From NCBI GenBank assembly GCA_034640345.1, contig JAXRVH010000004.1, positions 496,001 to 560,000 on the forward strand: a stretch of 64,000 nucleotides of DNA, given 5' to 3'. This document shows positions 43,211 through 52,898 of this stretch, piece after piece. A program made the position numbers and the translations under genes. The notes under the pieces were generated by a model, which saw only the letters and a list, made by a program, of their open reading frames with translations, ran no database searches and had not been told where the DNA came from. How positions within the stretch are numbered: position 1 is the first letter of the stretch; each line of letters opens with the position of its first letter. The DNA comes from Drechslera avenae. Its lineage: Eukaryota; Ascomycota; Dothideomycetes; Pleosporales; Pleosporaceae.

Positions 43211-44690
43211 CGATTAGCAAGCACTGGTGTGAAGGCCGGCCCACATGGGGTTGCTTATGGTGCGGTATGGTGAAGGATTCGATGAACTAGTAGGGTGTGA
43301 CTGTTTGCAGATACGGGTATCAATACATTCAGGGACCCCTCTCACTTGCATCAACTCCCCCCCTCACAGACTAGCGCATGCGGCAGTGATGGCAGTGACC
43401 TTTGGCTTTCAGAGCTGCATGCATGGCGTCGACGCGTGACTTTGCATGCTCCAACTGGGGTTAAGTGATGGACGTGAGGGCTGAGCAGTCTGAATTTCCA
43501 GCTCGCCTAGTCATGTCCGCCAACTTCCCCTGCCCAGTCCGACTAGAGCCTGGGTTGCCTTACACATTTCCTGACACGGCTACCTTCAGGCGGCAGCGCA
43601 TCTTACTACGGCTGGGCCAGCCACATGTGGTCGATGATTTTGCGCCACCCGCTTACTCAGCAAGGGGAGCTGTGGTGCATGAATTCGCTGTACATGTCCA
43701 GCGTCTCGGCAGGCCCAACGCTGTCCGACCTGCACGCGAATCCGTCTGACTGCAGCATTTGCCTTGGGGGAAATGCACGACGCACATAGACACGTGCCTA
43801 TGCGACCACGATCCATGCAGCGACAATCGTAAAGGTTGGTGTTGTACTGGTCAGGCAGCCAACGCAGCTAGCGTAGGTAGCCCCGGGCATCAATGCGATA
43901 CGGGTAGGAGAGTAGCAACGAAGACGCCAGCATCGTAGGCCATGCTATTATTAGGCGCGTACAGTGCCCACTTCGCGGCTCGAGTGGGGGGAGGAAAGAA
44001 AGAAAGTGTCGAGCATGTGATGGCCGTAGAGGGTCAAGAGTGCGGCAAAGACGGGCCAAAGTGGGCGATTCATCAGCCGTCCGGCTCTCGTCGGACCCTG
44101 AACATGCTCCCAGCGCGTCCCAAACGATACACGGGAACGAGCGTCTACGGCTGTAGCGTTGCCCTACACGAGCTCGAGGTTTTGTCAGGAAATTAGATTG
44201 TCGTTGCGTGTCTCGGGCGTGGCGGCCATTGGCCATGATAAGGGCCCTCTATACTTATCCGGTCAGACCAAGCAACGGGCCACCTGCCTAAGCGAGACGC
44301 TAACAAAGATAGCGACGAGCCAGGCAGTCCCTTTTTTGCTCGTCAGCCGCAAGGTAGTCGAACGCGACTATCGAAATGATGCGTTTGCGAGCTGATGCGC
44401 GAACACAGCTCCCAGCGCTGCTGCTCACCCGTTTCCCGATCTAACGGCCATACCAGCAATGACTCGTGAGCCGTGGTGGCATCGGTGAGATCAGGGCGGC
44501 AAGACATGGGGCCTGAGAAGCTCTGGTGCCCCGAGGGCTGTGGTCATGGATGCTTAAATACGATGACCGCCAGGTATGCTCGGGGCATTGTTATCTTGGC
44601 CGCTATTCCAGCAAGCCGTGCATCTCGTTGCACTCTGGGGGTTTTTCCCACTTTCTGCCATTCGTTTGCACAAGCTCGTTTGTGCCACAG
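43211..44690. other. Intergenic, no gene seen
   Basis: About 1.5 kb. A 122-aa minus ORF (44236-43868, ATG-started) and others overlap without motifs. It includes the promoter of the WSC-oxidase gene. GC content looks like that of the flanks, so it is not a RIP island. Confidence 0.4.
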
Positions 44691-47523
44691 ATGGCGCGCC
44701 GTCAATCGTTGGGCCTGCGGCTTCTGCTGCTGTCCCTGGTGTGCCAGGCTAGCGGACAGAGCACAACACCAAAGACTGGATGGAACTCCGAAGGCTGCTA
44801 TGTTGATTCAGTAGCCGGCCGGACACTCACGGTGGGAATGGGGGTGGCAGGTGGTATGACCAACGCAAAGTGCCAGGCCGCGTGTCGAGCAGCGGGTTAC
44901 GTGCTTGCTGGCACCGAGTATGCCGGAGAATGCTTCTGTGACAACCAGTTCAGGAACAATGGCGGCCCTGCACCTGATGGTGAGGTAGGATGCAACATGG
45001 CTTGCAACGGCAACCAGACGGAAATGTGCGGCGGACCCGACCGCTTGAGTCTGTTCAAGTTCTATACGGGCGCAGAGCCGACTGCTTCGTCTGCTGCTCC
45101 AACAACTGTTTCGTCGACTGCTGTATCGACTGCAATCCCGAGTGTGCCGGCAACCAGCACCTCCGTTGCCCAGCCAGTGGCGACCGGGCTTCCCCAAGGC
45201 TTCGAGTACAAGGGCTGCTACGTCGACGGACCCGGATTTCGCATTGTCAACTATCAACAACCTGACGACCAAGCCATGACTATCGCGTCGTGTGCTAACA
45301 AGTGTGCGGCTGCCGGCTACCAAATTGCCGCAATGGAGTACAGTTACCAGTGCTTCTGTGACAACACTGCAAGTACCATGACCCCTGTTCACGCCCTGCT
45401 CAATATTCTAACAGCCATCACAGGTCAGAATGGGCGGCAAGCCTGCCTTGTCAGAGTCGGACTGTAACACAAAATGTGCAGGCGACCAGAGCCAGACGTG
45501 TGGAGGCCCCAACAGGATGAGTATCTGGTCGTCTCAGGACCCACTGAAGGTGATCCAAGCCCCGAAGCCGATAGCAAACGTCAGCGGTTGGGAGTACCAA
45601 GGTTGCATCACCGACAACGTGAACGGCCAGTCAGTCTTCCCATGGAAGATAGTTAACCAAACCGGCAATTCGCCACAATGGTGTCTAAGCCAATGCCAAG
45701 CTTTCGGCTACATGGCCGGAGGCATGGAGTATGGCGAAGAATGCTACTGTGGAGATCTTGATGGCATCGAGAAGACCGGGTCGACCGTAGCGCCCGAGTC
45801 GGACTGCAACACTGCCTGCTCTGGCGACCCTGAAGCCCTTTGCGGCCAGGGCAATCGACTGAGCTGGTACCGGTGGACAGCCGACCCACTTTACGTTTTT
45901 GACTATCCCACTGGCAACGCAGCTGGACGGTATGAGTTCCTAGTCGGTGGACCAATCATCCCGTTAATCTCTCAACCTGGTATCAACGGCAAAATCACCT
46001 TCCTGGAGAAGCACGGAACAGGAGAGCCGAACACGACTGGTGCTTATGAATTCGACCCTTCGATTGGCGGTGACATCTTTCATGCCTTCCGCGAACTCCG
46101 TGGCATCAAGACGGACATTTTCTGTGCCGCAGGGCTGACGATGCCGGATCGCGCCGGCCGCCAAATCAACATTGGTGGATGGTCGACAGATTCCCTGTAT
46201 GGCGTCCGCATCTACTGGCCCGATGGCTCGGCTGGAGTGAACGGAACAAACGATTGGCAGGAGGATGTCACTACCATAAAGCTACAGAGGGGCCGCTGGT
46301 ATCCCACAGGCATGGTCATGGCCAACGGATCCATGCTCATTGTCGGTGGCGAAGATGGTTCAAACGGCCCGCCGGTGCCAAACATGGAGATTTTGCCTAC
46401 TGTCGGGCCAGTCTACGAGGCACAGTACCTACGCGACACTGATCCTTACAACCTCTACCCTTTCTTGGTAGTGCTTCCATCTGGCGGCATCTTCATCCAG
46501 TATTACAACGAGGCACGTATCCTCGACGAAGTCACCTTGGATACGGTCAAGATCTTGCCCAATGCTCCCGCATCAATCGTCGATCCTACTGGAGGCCGCA
46601 CGTACCCGCTCGAGGGTACGCAAGTTCTCCTGCCACAGTACTATCCCTACGATGCACCTCTCGAGGTTCTCATCTGCGGTGGCGCAGCCAAGCAGCCCGC
46701 CTGGGGCCTTGACAACTGTGTCAGCATCGAACCAGATGCGGCCGACCCCCAATGGACCCTCGAGCGCATGCCATCGAGGCGTGTCATGTCCTGCATGGCA
46801 ACCCTCCCCGACGGCACCTTTCTGATTCTCAACGGAGCCGAAATCGGGGCCGCAGGCTTTGGCCTTGCCGACCAATCCAACCTCAATGCCGTGCTGTACG
46901 ATTCGCGCAAACCAAAACACAAGCGCATGAGCATCATGGCCAACACGACGATTGCGCGCATGTACCATTCCGAGGCCGTACTCATGGACGACGGACGGGT
47001 GCTCGTATCCGGCTCTGATCCCCAAGACCAAGGCAAGCACCCGCAGGAGCACCGCCTGGAGGTCTTCCTCCCGCCTTACATCCTCTCCGGCGCACCGCAA
47101 CCCACATTTGACTTGCCGCAAAACGACTGGATCTGGGAGGCCGACTACACCTTCACCATCACCTCTGCTACCAGTGGCGCAATCAAGGTCTCGCTGCTCG
47201 GCTCAGAGTCTAGTACGCATGGAAGCTCCATGGGCGCTCGTATTCTCTTCCCAAGCTTCTCTTGCGCGGGCCAGTCGTGCACCGTCAAGGCGCCAAAGGG
47301 GCCGTATGTCGCGCCCGTGGGTTGGTACCGTATGTTTGTCCTGGACGGACCGACGCCTTCACACGCCAAATGGATTCGACTTGGTGGTGACCCGGCCGGG
47401 CTTGGAAATTGGCCCAATGCAGACGCTTTCCAGCCCCTGCCCGGTGTGGGGCCTTTGAACTCGGCCAGTGCAAAGTCGTCTAGGTCCGAGGAGGCGGCTG
47501 TGCCTCGTAGCTTCTTTGGCTGA
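44691..47523 (+). CDS. Triple-WSC glyoxal oxidase (AA5_1-like copper radical oxidase)
   Basis: Exons 44691-45368 and 45424-47523 give 925 aa. A signal peptide (RLLLLSLVCQASG) is followed by three WSC domains (about residues 30-122, 178-260, 281-377), each with GCYVD or GCITD starts and CxCD or CYCGD repeats. Then comes the glyoxal-oxidase propeller and a galactose-oxidase-like C-terminal domain. Copper-site residues are visible: Cys in IFCAAGLT, Tyr in RWYPTGM, Tyr-His in ARMYHSEAV, His in STHGSSMG. Secreted or wall-bound, it oxidises aldehydes and makes H2O2. The intron 45369-45423 starts GCAAGT: only a GC-AG splice keeps the frame (CFCDNT-VRMGGK) inside WSC domain 2. Confidence 0.9.
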
Positions 47524-47894
47524 TATTGCGGTGTTTTTTCTTTCTTCTCTTTTCCTGAATGACGTTGTTGATACAAAGTCTAATGTCTATTTGTTAATCT
47601 GGTAAAGTGCGAGGTACTTTGTGCGGACACCTAGGATTTCAAAGCTTATACCTACCCATAGCTGCTTCCTAATGACAAAACGATTCTCTTTACTATAATA
47701 CAACGCTTTAGGTTACTGATATACATGTGCCAAAGCTCGCTCCTTGGAAGAGCGTTCAACCCACTAACTAATGAGTGATATGTAGGCAGCCGAAGCAATC
47801 ATTTTCAGTACTTGCATCGGGCTGGAACGGTCGTGATAAAGTTCCTCACATCCGCTGTACCGGATGCATACATCTGTCTGGGACCAAACTCCCA
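47524..47894. other. Intergenic between convergent genes
   Basis: 3' flanks of the oxidase and the small nuclear-like protein gene. No gene seen. Confidence 0.5.
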
Positions 47895-48533
47895 TCATCT
47901 ACTTTCACCGCCTTCCTCGTCGCTGCTCGGAAAGCTCCACTCGCTCGATTGGTAGTAGTAGTCACATTCATCCTCATCTGCGCTCGCCCCCAGCTTTTCC
48001 ATCTCACGTGCGACGTGGGTGGAGGCAGAAAAGGCAGATCGCATCGGGGAGGGTGACCTTGAACGAGCCCGCTTGATGGACCGGACGTAGTGTGCAGTAC
48101 TGAGCCCGGAACGTGGCGTGGGTCCTGCCGGGGATGGCGAGCGGGCGCGCTTGTTGGTGGCTCCAGACGGTACATGATCCGCAGTGAGGTCGATGACCGG
48201 GCGTTCCTTTACCGGCGGATTGCTGCTCTCTGAAGGCGTTGTTGCCCGGTGCTCCTCTGGACATTCATATCTCCGCTGGATACGCTCTCGCATCTCGTCC
48301 TCGATTACTCGCGACTTGTGCCGTTTGGCGGGCTGTTGGATCATATCGGCAGTCACAAGAGCCCAGAGCTGCAGTTGGTGGGTCGAGGCTGAGACACCGC
48401 TGGGAGCAATCTGATCATCTTCACGGTGGTGCCTGTCTTGCCAATTGCCATCCCCAGGTGTGTTGTAGCTGTTGTAGCTGCTGTGGTTATTTCGACGACG
48501 TGGGCGACGGTTATTTTGATAATATTGCGACAT
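47895..48533 (-). CDS. Hypothetical low-complexity, probably nuclear protein
   Basis: ATG at 48533, 212 aa, one exon. N-terminus rich in Asn/Arg/Tyr (QNNRRPRRRNNHSSYNSYN). Basic patches (KRHKSR, NKRARSPSP, IKRARSRSPSPMR) look like nuclear signals and SR-type motifs; the C-terminus is acidic (SADEDECDYYYQ and SSDEEGG). VIDLTAD resembles a SUMO-interacting motif. No known domain. The composition bias makes function a guess; an RNA- or chromatin-associated role is possible. Confidence 0.65.
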   Translation of the reverse strand: MSQYYQNNRRPRRRNNHSSYNSYNTPGDGNWQDRHHREDDQIAPSGVSASTHQLQLWALVTADMIQQPAKRHKSRVIEDEMRERIQRRYECPEEHRATTPSESSNPPVKERPVIDLTADHVPSGATNKRARSPSPAGPTPRSGLSTAHYVRSIKRARSRSPSPMRSAFSASTHVAREMEKLGASADEDECDYYYQSSEWSFPSSDEEGGESR

Positions 48534-49472
48534 GATGGTACCGGCCCAGACACGGAGTTGACGTGGGTAACGTGATTGGTGTGAGAAGAACGCAGAGGTA
48601 GGCGATTCTCAAGCCGCAAAGTACAGTAACCCCGTTCAGATGGAGAGACAGCGGGATATATAACGCGTGCCCGTGTCGGAGTTTGACTGCAAAACTTGAC
48701 GTTGTCGTCGTCGTCGATTGAAGTCGGGAGAGTCGAGACACGCGCGCGCGTTGATCTGCGCCCCTTGCGCTGCGGCTCGGGGTTTGAGCGCCGCCTTGGC
48801 ACACGTCTACCCGCCATGTATCTACTACTACTACTACCACTACTACTCTCTTTCAACGACACTTGGAACCTTCCTTCTTGTACATGTTCCCACGACTCGC
48901 CGCTCCACTATGCGCGGCATACTCACATGCTAGTGTCGGATTGACTGCCACTAACGGCACCACCACTGTGCCTCTTGGCTAATCGCAGCCCGCAGCAACG
49001 CGGCGATTACGCCCGGCAAGCCGTCTTTGCATCACACACGGTCCCTGGTGTTGTTGGTGTCCCTAGAGTACTTATCGCGTTGCAGCAAGAACTGGTCACC
49101 TGCCTTGTGCATGCACATATCGTCTAGACGAGCGACTCTTGATCGTCCTGGAACATTGGGACCATCGCGTCCACCTCAACGCCCTGGTAAGCCAGCTGGT
49201 CGCCTCGGACAGTGCGTGCCGTAACCAGATCTGCGAGGCTTCCATGACACCACACTCGATGCATGGCGCGCGGCAGTTGAGAGGCACAGGCCCCTCCACC
49301 CGTCTACACTACAGCAGTGCTGACATGATTGGCCGGTGCGCCTAACTAACCAACGCAGCACTGATTCAAGTACCGTTTGGATTGCCAAAGAGCTGGATAC
49401 TGTGTGGCATCTAAATCTAGCAGACAGGAAGCCTGGCTGCCCCGTATCGCCCCGTATCGTTTCCAGCACACA
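48534..49472. promoter_or_regulatory. Divergent intergenic region
   Basis: About 0.94 kb between the hypothetical gene (minus) and the methyltransferase (plus). A CTA/CTAC microsatellite lies at 48822-48847. Short ORFs on both strands are overlapping shadows. No gene seen. Confidence 0.45.
48822..48847. repeat. (CTA)n microsatellite
   Basis: Imperfect CTA repeat with one CCA interruption in an intergenic region. Confidence 0.85.
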
Positions 49473-50631
49473 ATGTCCACGTCCAACGACTTGCCTGACA
49501 CTAACGCGAATGCCCATGGCGACCCTACTGCTGAAGGGGCTAGCAGCTCCGGTCCCTCGCTCGAAATTGACGTGTGTTCCCCCGTCTCTCCGCTTGGCCT
49601 TCCCTGCCTGACCGGACTGACAGGTGCCGTGACAGAGTGGAGAAAGCGAGGAGCGCGACTCGACCTTTGGCGATTCTGCCTTTGGCGACAATCAATCCTC
49701 CTACACCATGTCGGCTACATCTTCAGTCTTTGACTTTCGCTACGAGAATGGCAGACGATACCACGCCTATGCCGAGGGCAAGTATCCAGTGCCGAATGAC
49801 GATGTGCGCCCAGCTTTACCCTGCCGCGACCGATAGGTATCGTTGCTGATGGCATATCCATAGGTCGAGGCAGATCGACTAGATCTCCAGCACCACGCCT
49901 TTCGTCTTACACTCGATGGGAGGCTGTACAGGGCACCGGTTCCTAAAGACGTGCAGAATGTACTCGACGTCGGCTGCGGGACTGGCATATGGTCGATTGA
50001 ATTCGCCGATGAGCATCCGTCGGCTCGTGTACTCGGAATCGATCTTAGTCCCATTCAGCCCACCCAAGTGCCTCCCAACTGTGAGTTTCTCATCGACGAT
50101 TGCGAGCAGGACTGGATCTTCCATGCCAAGTTTGATTACATCCATACACGAGCCATGGTAGCCGCTATCAAGAACTGGGACCGCTTCTTCGAGCAAGCCT
50201 ACACCAACCTCAAGCCCGGTGGCTACCTAGAGTGCCAGGAAATTGCCTTTCCCATCCGATGCATGGACGCAGGCATCACTGCCGAGGACTCGCCTCTTCT
50301 TCGTTGGTCGGAATACTTTCTCGAGGCCGCAAGCAAGATTGGCCTCGACGGTACTGGACCTCGACACTTTACCCCAAAGCTGCGCAACGCTGGCTTCACC
50401 AATGTCAATGTCAAGATGTACAAGTGGCCTGTTGGAAAGTGGGCAAAGGGCGCAAGGTTCAAGCTACTCGGCCGCTTCGTATATGAAGATCTGATGGATT
50501 GGCTGCCAAGTAGCTCGCTGGGGCTGTTTACACGTATATTAAAGTGGTCGAGGGAAGAGGTCGAGGTGTTTTTGGCCGAGTGCAGGGCCGAGGCTAAGCG
50601 GAAAGACCGACACTACTACGCGGATGTGTAA
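49473..50631 (+). CDS. LaeA-like SAM methyltransferase
   Basis: Exons 49473-49571, 49636-49803 and 49864-50631 give 344 aa. Exon 1 is a Ser/Asp-rich leader. Exon 2 holds FDFRYENGRRYHAYAEGKY, typical of LaeA/TAM family N-termini, and exon 3 continues ADRLDLQHHAFRL. Motif I is VLDVGCGTGIWSIEFA, then GIDLSPIQP, PNCEFLIDDCEQDW and LKPGGYLECQE. The tail has HYYADV. Unlike the two copies in the left block, this one keeps the canonical GCGTG. Nuclear regulators such as LaeA and small-molecule methyltransferases share this fold, so either role is possible. It stands alone, outside a visible cluster. Confidence 0.85.
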
Positions 50632-51084
50632 GTTGTTCTGGCTATCAGATCGTTACACACTGCTGAACTCGACAAGTTTCTTCTGGCATGCACAAAAATC
50701 CGCCGACTCGAGCGACTCGGCTCATGGCCAGGATGTAGTTGAAGAAGAGGAGGGCATAGATCGCGATGAGGAAGACTACGGGAACCATGCTAGAGTGCCG
50801 TCTACCGTAGCCGCCGAAGCGAAACCGGGTTTGGCTAGCTGATGGCGTAGTGACTACTACCAAGGTGAGTAATTTCGAAGCATGGAACATGTGCATATAT
50901 ATCTCTCATGTATCATTATAAACCATCGTACGGCATCAAGGCCACACCTTTTATACATATTCGTGAAGAAGAAGAAAAAGAAGAAGAATAGAACCCGCAA
51001 CGCACTGCAAGTAGCTCAAACAAGAAACAAAGCCCAACCTACCCGCTCTCATAGCAGTACAAACAAGAAAAAAAAACCCATGCA
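50632..51084. other. Intergenic with GAA repeat
   Basis: Between the convergent methyltransferase and a hypothetical gene. A (GAA)n tract lies at 50964-50988. No gene seen. Confidence 0.5.
50964..50988. repeat. (GAA)n microsatellite
   Basis: Imperfect GAA repeat with an A-run in the 3' flank of the next gene. Confidence 0.85.
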
Positions 51085-52263
51085 TTACTCCGCCCCCCTC
51101 ATCCCCATCAGCGACCTCGCCGCCCCAACCTTGACGACAGCATCAGCCCGCGCCTGTGCCCACTTCTCTGCCGCAACCGCCCTCCTCGCCATGGCCCGGC
51201 CCTGCCACCCCAGCACCAGCCGCACATACGGCTCCGCCGCCGTCCTAACCCGCCACTGCCCCTCCGTCCACAGCATGCGCTCCCGCCACTCCGGATGGAA
51301 GTCTTGGCCCGGAAAAAGCCTAGTCCACGCTGCTCGCGGATCAGACATGCCAGCGGGCGAATGCTCGTTGGGAAAGGCAATAGGCTCCCATTCCTCGACG
51401 GGTTGCTGGCTCATGCGCAGGAGTGGTGGTGGTGGTGGTGGTGGTGGTTGGTCTGCACCTTGGGAACGCGTGTTGCGGTTGTGATTTTGGCGGGGCTGTT
51501 TACCTTTTTCTTTGGCTTTGCCGTTTCCTGACCTTTCTTCTTGTTGTTTCTGTGGTTGTTCGGGAGCGGGTGAGCACCTCAATGTAAGGACTGGGATGGC
51601 TTGGTTGAGAAGCGGTCCAGGACGCGAAGACAAGTATCCCGTTGCTACCGAACCTGCTGCTTCTTCTTCATCTCTGTTCGTGCCAACGTCCTGGTTACTC
51701 TTGGTTTTTGCCCTTTTGCTGCGGCGGACAGGGTTTGGCTGGGCGGGCGAGGGCGAGGTGGTGGGATGTGTGGCTGTGGCTTCGACTTCTCCTCGTCGTG
51801 TTGTTGCTGCTGTATATGCTGGCTGTGGAGCAGCAGTGGTAGCAGCAATAGTATTGCCACGAAGCCTCAGAATCAAGCGAGGGGTAGGCCTGCTTGTCTC
51901 ACCGACATCTTCTTGGGCTTCGGTATTGTCGGAGGGCGCAGGAATCGTCTCTTCGCTTGGGCTAGGTAGTGTTGGCTCTGGTTCTAGCTCGGATTCTCGC
52001 CCTGAAAGCGTTTCCATATCAGTGTCCTCTCCCCCTTGCACTTCCCCTTCCTCTTCCTCCTCTTGCTCTGCATCTTCCCCTTCAACATGCTCCCTCCTCT
52101 GTCCCCCACTACCGCTTCCCGATGCCTCTTGTGCCACCGGGACCCCCTGCAATCCCGCATCGGCTACGAAACGGGAAAGACGCGCATAGTAAGTCGCACT
52201 GAGTTGTTCGACAGACGGTGTTGTAGGAAGCGGTGTAAAGCCAGATAACTTGCGAGGAGGCAT
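51085..52263 (-). CDS. Hypothetical acidic, disordered protein
   Basis: ATG at 52263, 392 aa. N-terminus MPPRKLSGFTPLP and SATYYARLSRFVADAG look folded; then a long Glu-rich stretch (EEEEEGEVQGGED), Ser/Pro/Thr-rich linker, basic RRSKRAKTKSN, and eight consecutive Pro encoded by a GGT repeat (51424-51448). The C-terminal 110 aa (EEWEPIAFPNEHSPAG, FHPEWRERMLW, EPYVRLVLGWQGRAMA) look folded and aromatic-rich, so a small conserved domain is likely. No family recognised. The region below carries many open frames on the opposite strand because of GC-skewed low complexity, but this frame is the one with a plausible ordered domain. Confidence 0.65.
   Translation of the reverse strand: MPPRKLSGFTPLPTTPSVEQLSATYYARLSRFVADAGLQGVPVAQEASGSGSGGQRREHVEGEDAEQEEEEEGEVQGGEDTDMETLSGRESELEPEPTLPSPSEETIPAPSDNTEAQEDVGETSRPTPRLILRLRGNTIAATTAAPQPAYTAATTRRGEVEATATHPTTSPSPAQPNPVRRSKRAKTKSNQDVGTNRDEEEAAGSVATGYLSSRPGPLLNQAIPVLTLRCSPAPEQPQKQQEERSGNGKAKEKGKQPRQNHNRNTRSQGADQPPPPPPPPLLRMSQQPVEEWEPIAFPNEHSPAGMSDPRAAWTRLFPGQDFHPEWRERMLWTEGQWRVRTAAEPYVRLVLGWQGRAMARRAVAAEKWAQARADAVVKVGAARSLMGMRGAE
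51424..51448. repeat. (TGG)n microsatellite in coding sequence
   Basis: Codes for the poly-proline run on the minus strand. Length change here would be in frame. Confidence 0.85.
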
Positions 52264-52898
52264 TGCTTGTATATACGTATAGGCGTGGTAGAGTCTCTTT
52301 GAAGAGTTCTTGTGGAAACCAGTGTTATTGTGATGGAAATGTGTTGGGGCACTGTTGGAAAAGGAGGTGGGTGAACGAGCTGATATATATCCATGAAAAC
52401 AAAAATAACAAGGGTGGATTTAGTGAATGCCATACACTGCTACCAGCCATGGTTCGCTCGAGTGGGTCCGTCTAGAGGAAACCTCTGTTCGCATGTCGCA
52501 GGCGAGGCTGCAGAGAAGTCCAAGCCTGTCGGCTTTCACTGTACTCTTGCAGGACAGGTACGTCTATGATGTTGTAGCCTGCCATCTATATATCACTTTT
52601 CCATTTGCTCTTTTATACTAATCGTTTGCTGAGGTCATACGGCATTCCCGACATATGCCTGGCTGTCGAACATCATCATAAATAAAGAGTGGACACGTGA
52701 CCTTGGTAACATGGTTGGAACTGTGGGTCGGTACGGCCAATCAGACAATGCAACCATGTTCGCAGCCTTCACCAAAGTATCTTGGAATCATGATTCGCAT
52801 TACCTACAAACTAACTAATACCATCTTCAACAATATCCGAGTCCATCTTCTCATCTGCCAAGCAAGCATTAAACATTACGGTCCAGGATACGGTCATG
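52264..52898. other. Intergenic, no gene seen
   Basis: Promoter of the hypothetical gene (minus) and the 3' flank of the next gene. Short ORFs lack motifs. Confidence 0.45.

Noticed and set aside
43868..44236. 122-aa minus-strand ORF in the 43.2-44.7 kb gap
   Set aside because: ATG-started but overlapped by equally long frames on the other strand and without motifs.
45373..45423. GT-AG intron with donor GTACCA in the WSC oxidase gene
   Set aside because: It is 51 bp and leaves the wrong frame, ending in a stop at 45466; the GC donor four bases upstream restores the WSC domain.
51512..52189. 225-aa plus-strand frame opposite the acidic hypothetical gene
   Set aside because: Val/Leu/Ser-rich mirror of Glu/Pro/Ser-rich coding on the minus strand; no start context or motifs.
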